From Alphaproteobacteria bacterium (GTDB lineage Bacteria; Pseudomonadota; Alphaproteobacteria; Micavibrionales; UBA2020), in contig JAGXAX010000005.1 in the NCBI GenBank assembly GCA_018971405.1, forward strand, positions 1-15,688: a stretch of DNA of 15,688 nt, read 5' to 3'. The notes beneath the pieces were generated by a model. The model worked only from the letters and a program-made list of their open reading frames with translations. It was not told the DNA's origin and searched no databases. Of the stretch, positions 14,022 through 15,688 are shown piece after piece (position 1 is the first letter of the stretch; each line of letters begins with the position of its first letter). Position numbers and translations under genes: made by a program.

Positions 14022-14470
14022 TTATTCCCCCATACGCCTTTTGATACCGGCGCGATATGCATGCACGATGCACTCCGCCTGAACCTCGAGGTCGTTTTTT
14101 CAACGTTGTTTCAAAAAAGGGGCAGGAAAGAGCTTTCTGCTGCTCGTTTCATGCCCGGAGCGCTTTTTTGCGCATATAAGATCAAAGTTATACTTTAATC
14201 CTTAAGAGTGCCCTAACGCGGGAACTTTTTTCAGCCAAGCTTCCCATTCACCAATCTACTCCGAAATGATGACTTGGTGTGAAACTTTTTCGTTCTTCGT
14301 GCAAAAAATTTCATGCGAAAATTTTCGTTATATTTATGCATAATTTATGTCTATTGCGCGGCCGCAGATTTCCTCGCGTGCGGCGTGAGAGGAACTTAAT
14401 CCGCCATCATGCGTTGTTCGTGCGCAAGCCGCATTTCCATCGTGGCGGTCACATTCAGGAAAGAAAAATC
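14022..14470. other. Long AT-rich intergenic region between divergent exoprotein and phosphohexomutase genes
   Basis: 449 bp hold no gene I can support. The middle (about 14160-14350) is clearly richer in A and T than the flanking genes. It contains a perfect 12-bp palindrome CGAAAATTTTCG (14316-14327), AAAGT-TAT-ACTTT (14184-14196), GCGC-TTTTTT-GCGC (14160-14173), a T6...A6 pair around CAACGTTG (14095-14118) and TGCATGCA (14058-14065). TATACT at 14189 and CATAAT at 14339 resemble -10 boxes on the plus strand, without good -35 partners. Promoters for both flanking genes are expected here; regulator binding is inferred. Confidence 0.45.
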
Positions 14471-15688
14471 ATGGCAGATCACACGGAAATCCGTTCGAAT
14501 ACGGAGGCGTTCGAGCGCGAAGCGCTGATCGCGGAAAGCGGATTTCGCGAATACGACGCGCGCTGGCTTTATCCGGAGCAGCTGAACTTGCGCGGCGCGC
14601 AGCGTCTCGGCGAGGGGCTTGGAACGCTGCTGCACGATCTTTCTCCCGCCGCTTCTCCCGCTGTCGTCGTCGGGCACGATTACCGCGCTTACAGCGCCGC
14701 CATCAAGCACGCGTTGACCATCGGGCTGCTGTCTTCAGGCTGCCATGTGAAGGATATCGGCCTCGCCCTTTCGCCCGTCGCCTATTTCGCGCAGTTCGAG
14801 CTGGATTTCCCGGCCGTGGCGATGGTGACGGCAAGCCATAACGAAAACGGCTGGACCGGCGTCAAAATGGGCGCCTCCCGTCCGCTGACCTTCGGGCCGG
14901 AACTGATGGGACGGTTGAAAGACATCGTCCTGAAGGGGAAAGCGCGCGGGTGCGGCGGCGGGTCGTATGTTTATGTCGAGGACATGAAGGAGCGCTATAT
15001 CGCCGATCTTGCGCGGGGCGGAAAGCTGAAACGCAGGCTGAAGGTTGTCGTGGCCTGCGGCAACGGCACGGCGGGCGTTTACGCGCCGGAAGCGCTGGCG
15101 GCCGTCGGCTGCGACGTCATTCCCATGGACTGCACGCCTGATTACACGTTCCCGCGTTGCAACCCCAATCCGGAAGACATGGAGATGCTGCGCGCCTTGA
15201 GCGAAAGGGTAAAGGAGACGGGCGCGGACATCGGCTTCGCCTTCGATGGTGACGGCGACCGCTGCGGCATCGTCGACGACACCGGAACGGAGATCTTCGC
15301 AGACAAAATCGGCGTACTGCTGGCGCGCGATCTGGCGGCAGTGCGCGCTCGTACGGTTTTCGTCGCCGACGTCAAGTCGACGGGGCTTTACGGCACGGAT
15401 CCCGTTTTGAAAGCGCGCAATGCGACGACGGACTACTGGAAGACGGGGCATTCCTACATCAAGAGCCGCGTTGCCGCCCTTGGCGCGATTGCAGGATTCG
15501 AAAAGAGCGGGCATTTCTTCTTCAGCGCGCCGCTCGGACGCGGATATGACGACGGCATCCTTTCCGCCATCATGGTTTGCCGCATGCTCGACCGTTGCGT
15601 CGACAAAACATTGTCGCAATTGCGCGCCGGACTGCCGATGACGTGGAGTTCCCCCACCATGTCGCCGTTTTGCGCCGACGATCAAAAA
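14471..15688 (+). CDS. Phosphomannomutase/phosphoglucomutase, partial at window end
   Basis: 406 codons are visible and the frame runs off the window. The protein is an alpha-D-phosphohexomutase. The start GFREYDARWLYPEQLNLRG (24-42) resembles rhizobial phosphomannomutases. VTASHNENGWTGVKMG (119-134) holds the phosphoserine S122. FDGDGDRCG (258-266) binds magnesium with D259, D261 and D263. EKSGHFFF (344-351) is the sugar-binding loop. It interconverts hexose 6- and 1-phosphates in the cytosol and feeds ExoN (glucose-1-P) or GDP-mannose synthesis; which sugar cannot be told here. The ATG at 14471 has AGGAAAG about 8 nt upstream. It is divergent from the exoprotein gene. The C-terminal domain lies beyond the window. 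Possible names are manB, exoC or algC, so I assign no symbol. Confidence 0.9.
   Translation, partial: MADHTEIRSNTEAFEREALIAESGFREYDARWLYPEQLNLRGAQRLGEGLGTLLHDLSPAASPAVVVGHDYRAYSAAIKHALTIGLLSSGCHVKDIGLALSPVAYFAQFELDFPAVAMVTASHNENGWTGVKMGASRPLTFGPELMGRLKDIVLKGKARGCGGGSYVYVEDMKERYIADLARGGKLKRRLKVVVACGNGTAGVYAPEALAAVGCDVIPMDCTPDYTFPRCNPNPEDMEMLRALSERVKETGADIGFAFDGDGDRCGIVDDTGTEIFADKIGVLLARDLAAVRARTVFVADVKSTGLYGTDPVLKARNATTDYWKTGHSYIKSRVAALGAIAGFEKSGHFFFSAPLGRGYDDGILSAIMVCRMLDRCVDKTLSQLRAGLPMTWSSPTMSPFCADDQK

Noticed and set aside
14396..14710. Minus-strand frame of 104 codons
   Set aside because: It lies antisense to the start of the phosphohexomutase and has no ribosome site or motif.

Overview
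The window is a high-GC segment that looks like an alphaproteobacterial exopolysaccharide locus. It is a rearranged relative of the rhizobial succinoglycan (exo) cluster. I base this on recalled family motifs and on gene order. The order exoK-exoL-exoA-exoM-exoO on one strand matches the Sinorhizobium meliloti arrangement. ExoV, ExoN and ExoP-like genes, which belong to the same pathway, lie close by. The genus cannot be named from the sequence. The rearrangements suggest a non-Sinorhizobium alphaproteobacterium.

Left block (1-6290, minus strand): one tightly packed operon that starts at 6290. It encodes a periplasmic or secreted GH16 glycanase (ExoK), four glycosyltransferases (ExoL, ExoA, ExoM, ExoO), a PP-loop ATP pyrophosphatase with a QueC-type four-cysteine cluster, and the first 73 residues of a membrane protein that leaves the window. 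Six of the seven genes meet by overlaps of 4, 8, 4, 22 and 7 bp and one 17-bp gap. In S. meliloti the genes after exoO are exoN and exoP, so the PP-loop gene and membrane gene are departures from that plan.

Middle block: divergent from exoK are two plus-strand genes, a Wzz/ExoP-like chain-length (PCP) protein (6455-7690) and a BY-kinase-like protein whose Walker motifs have decayed (7697-8434). Together they look like a split ExoP with a pseudokinase half. Converging on them is exoV (8447-9313, minus), a ketal pyruvyltransferase. Divergent from exoV is exoN (9433-10341, plus), a UTP-glucose-1-phosphate uridylyltransferase.

Right block: a 1227-residue exoprotein (10338-14021, minus) joins a PL7-like fold with altered catalytic motifs, a GH16 domain with an intact active site, six bacterial Ig/cadherin-like repeats and a serralysin-type type I secretion C-terminus. 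It is a plausible counterpart of rhizobial ExsH/Ply glycanases that trim the polymer outside the cell. After a 449-bp AT-rich intergenic region comes a plus-strand phosphohexomutase (14471 to the window end).

Together the genes supply precursors (phosphohexomutase, ExoN), build the repeat unit (ExoA, L, M, O), decorate it (ExoV), control export and chain length (PCP plus partner) and cut the product (ExoK and the giant GH16 protein). The PP-loop enzyme is the component I cannot place in the known pathway.
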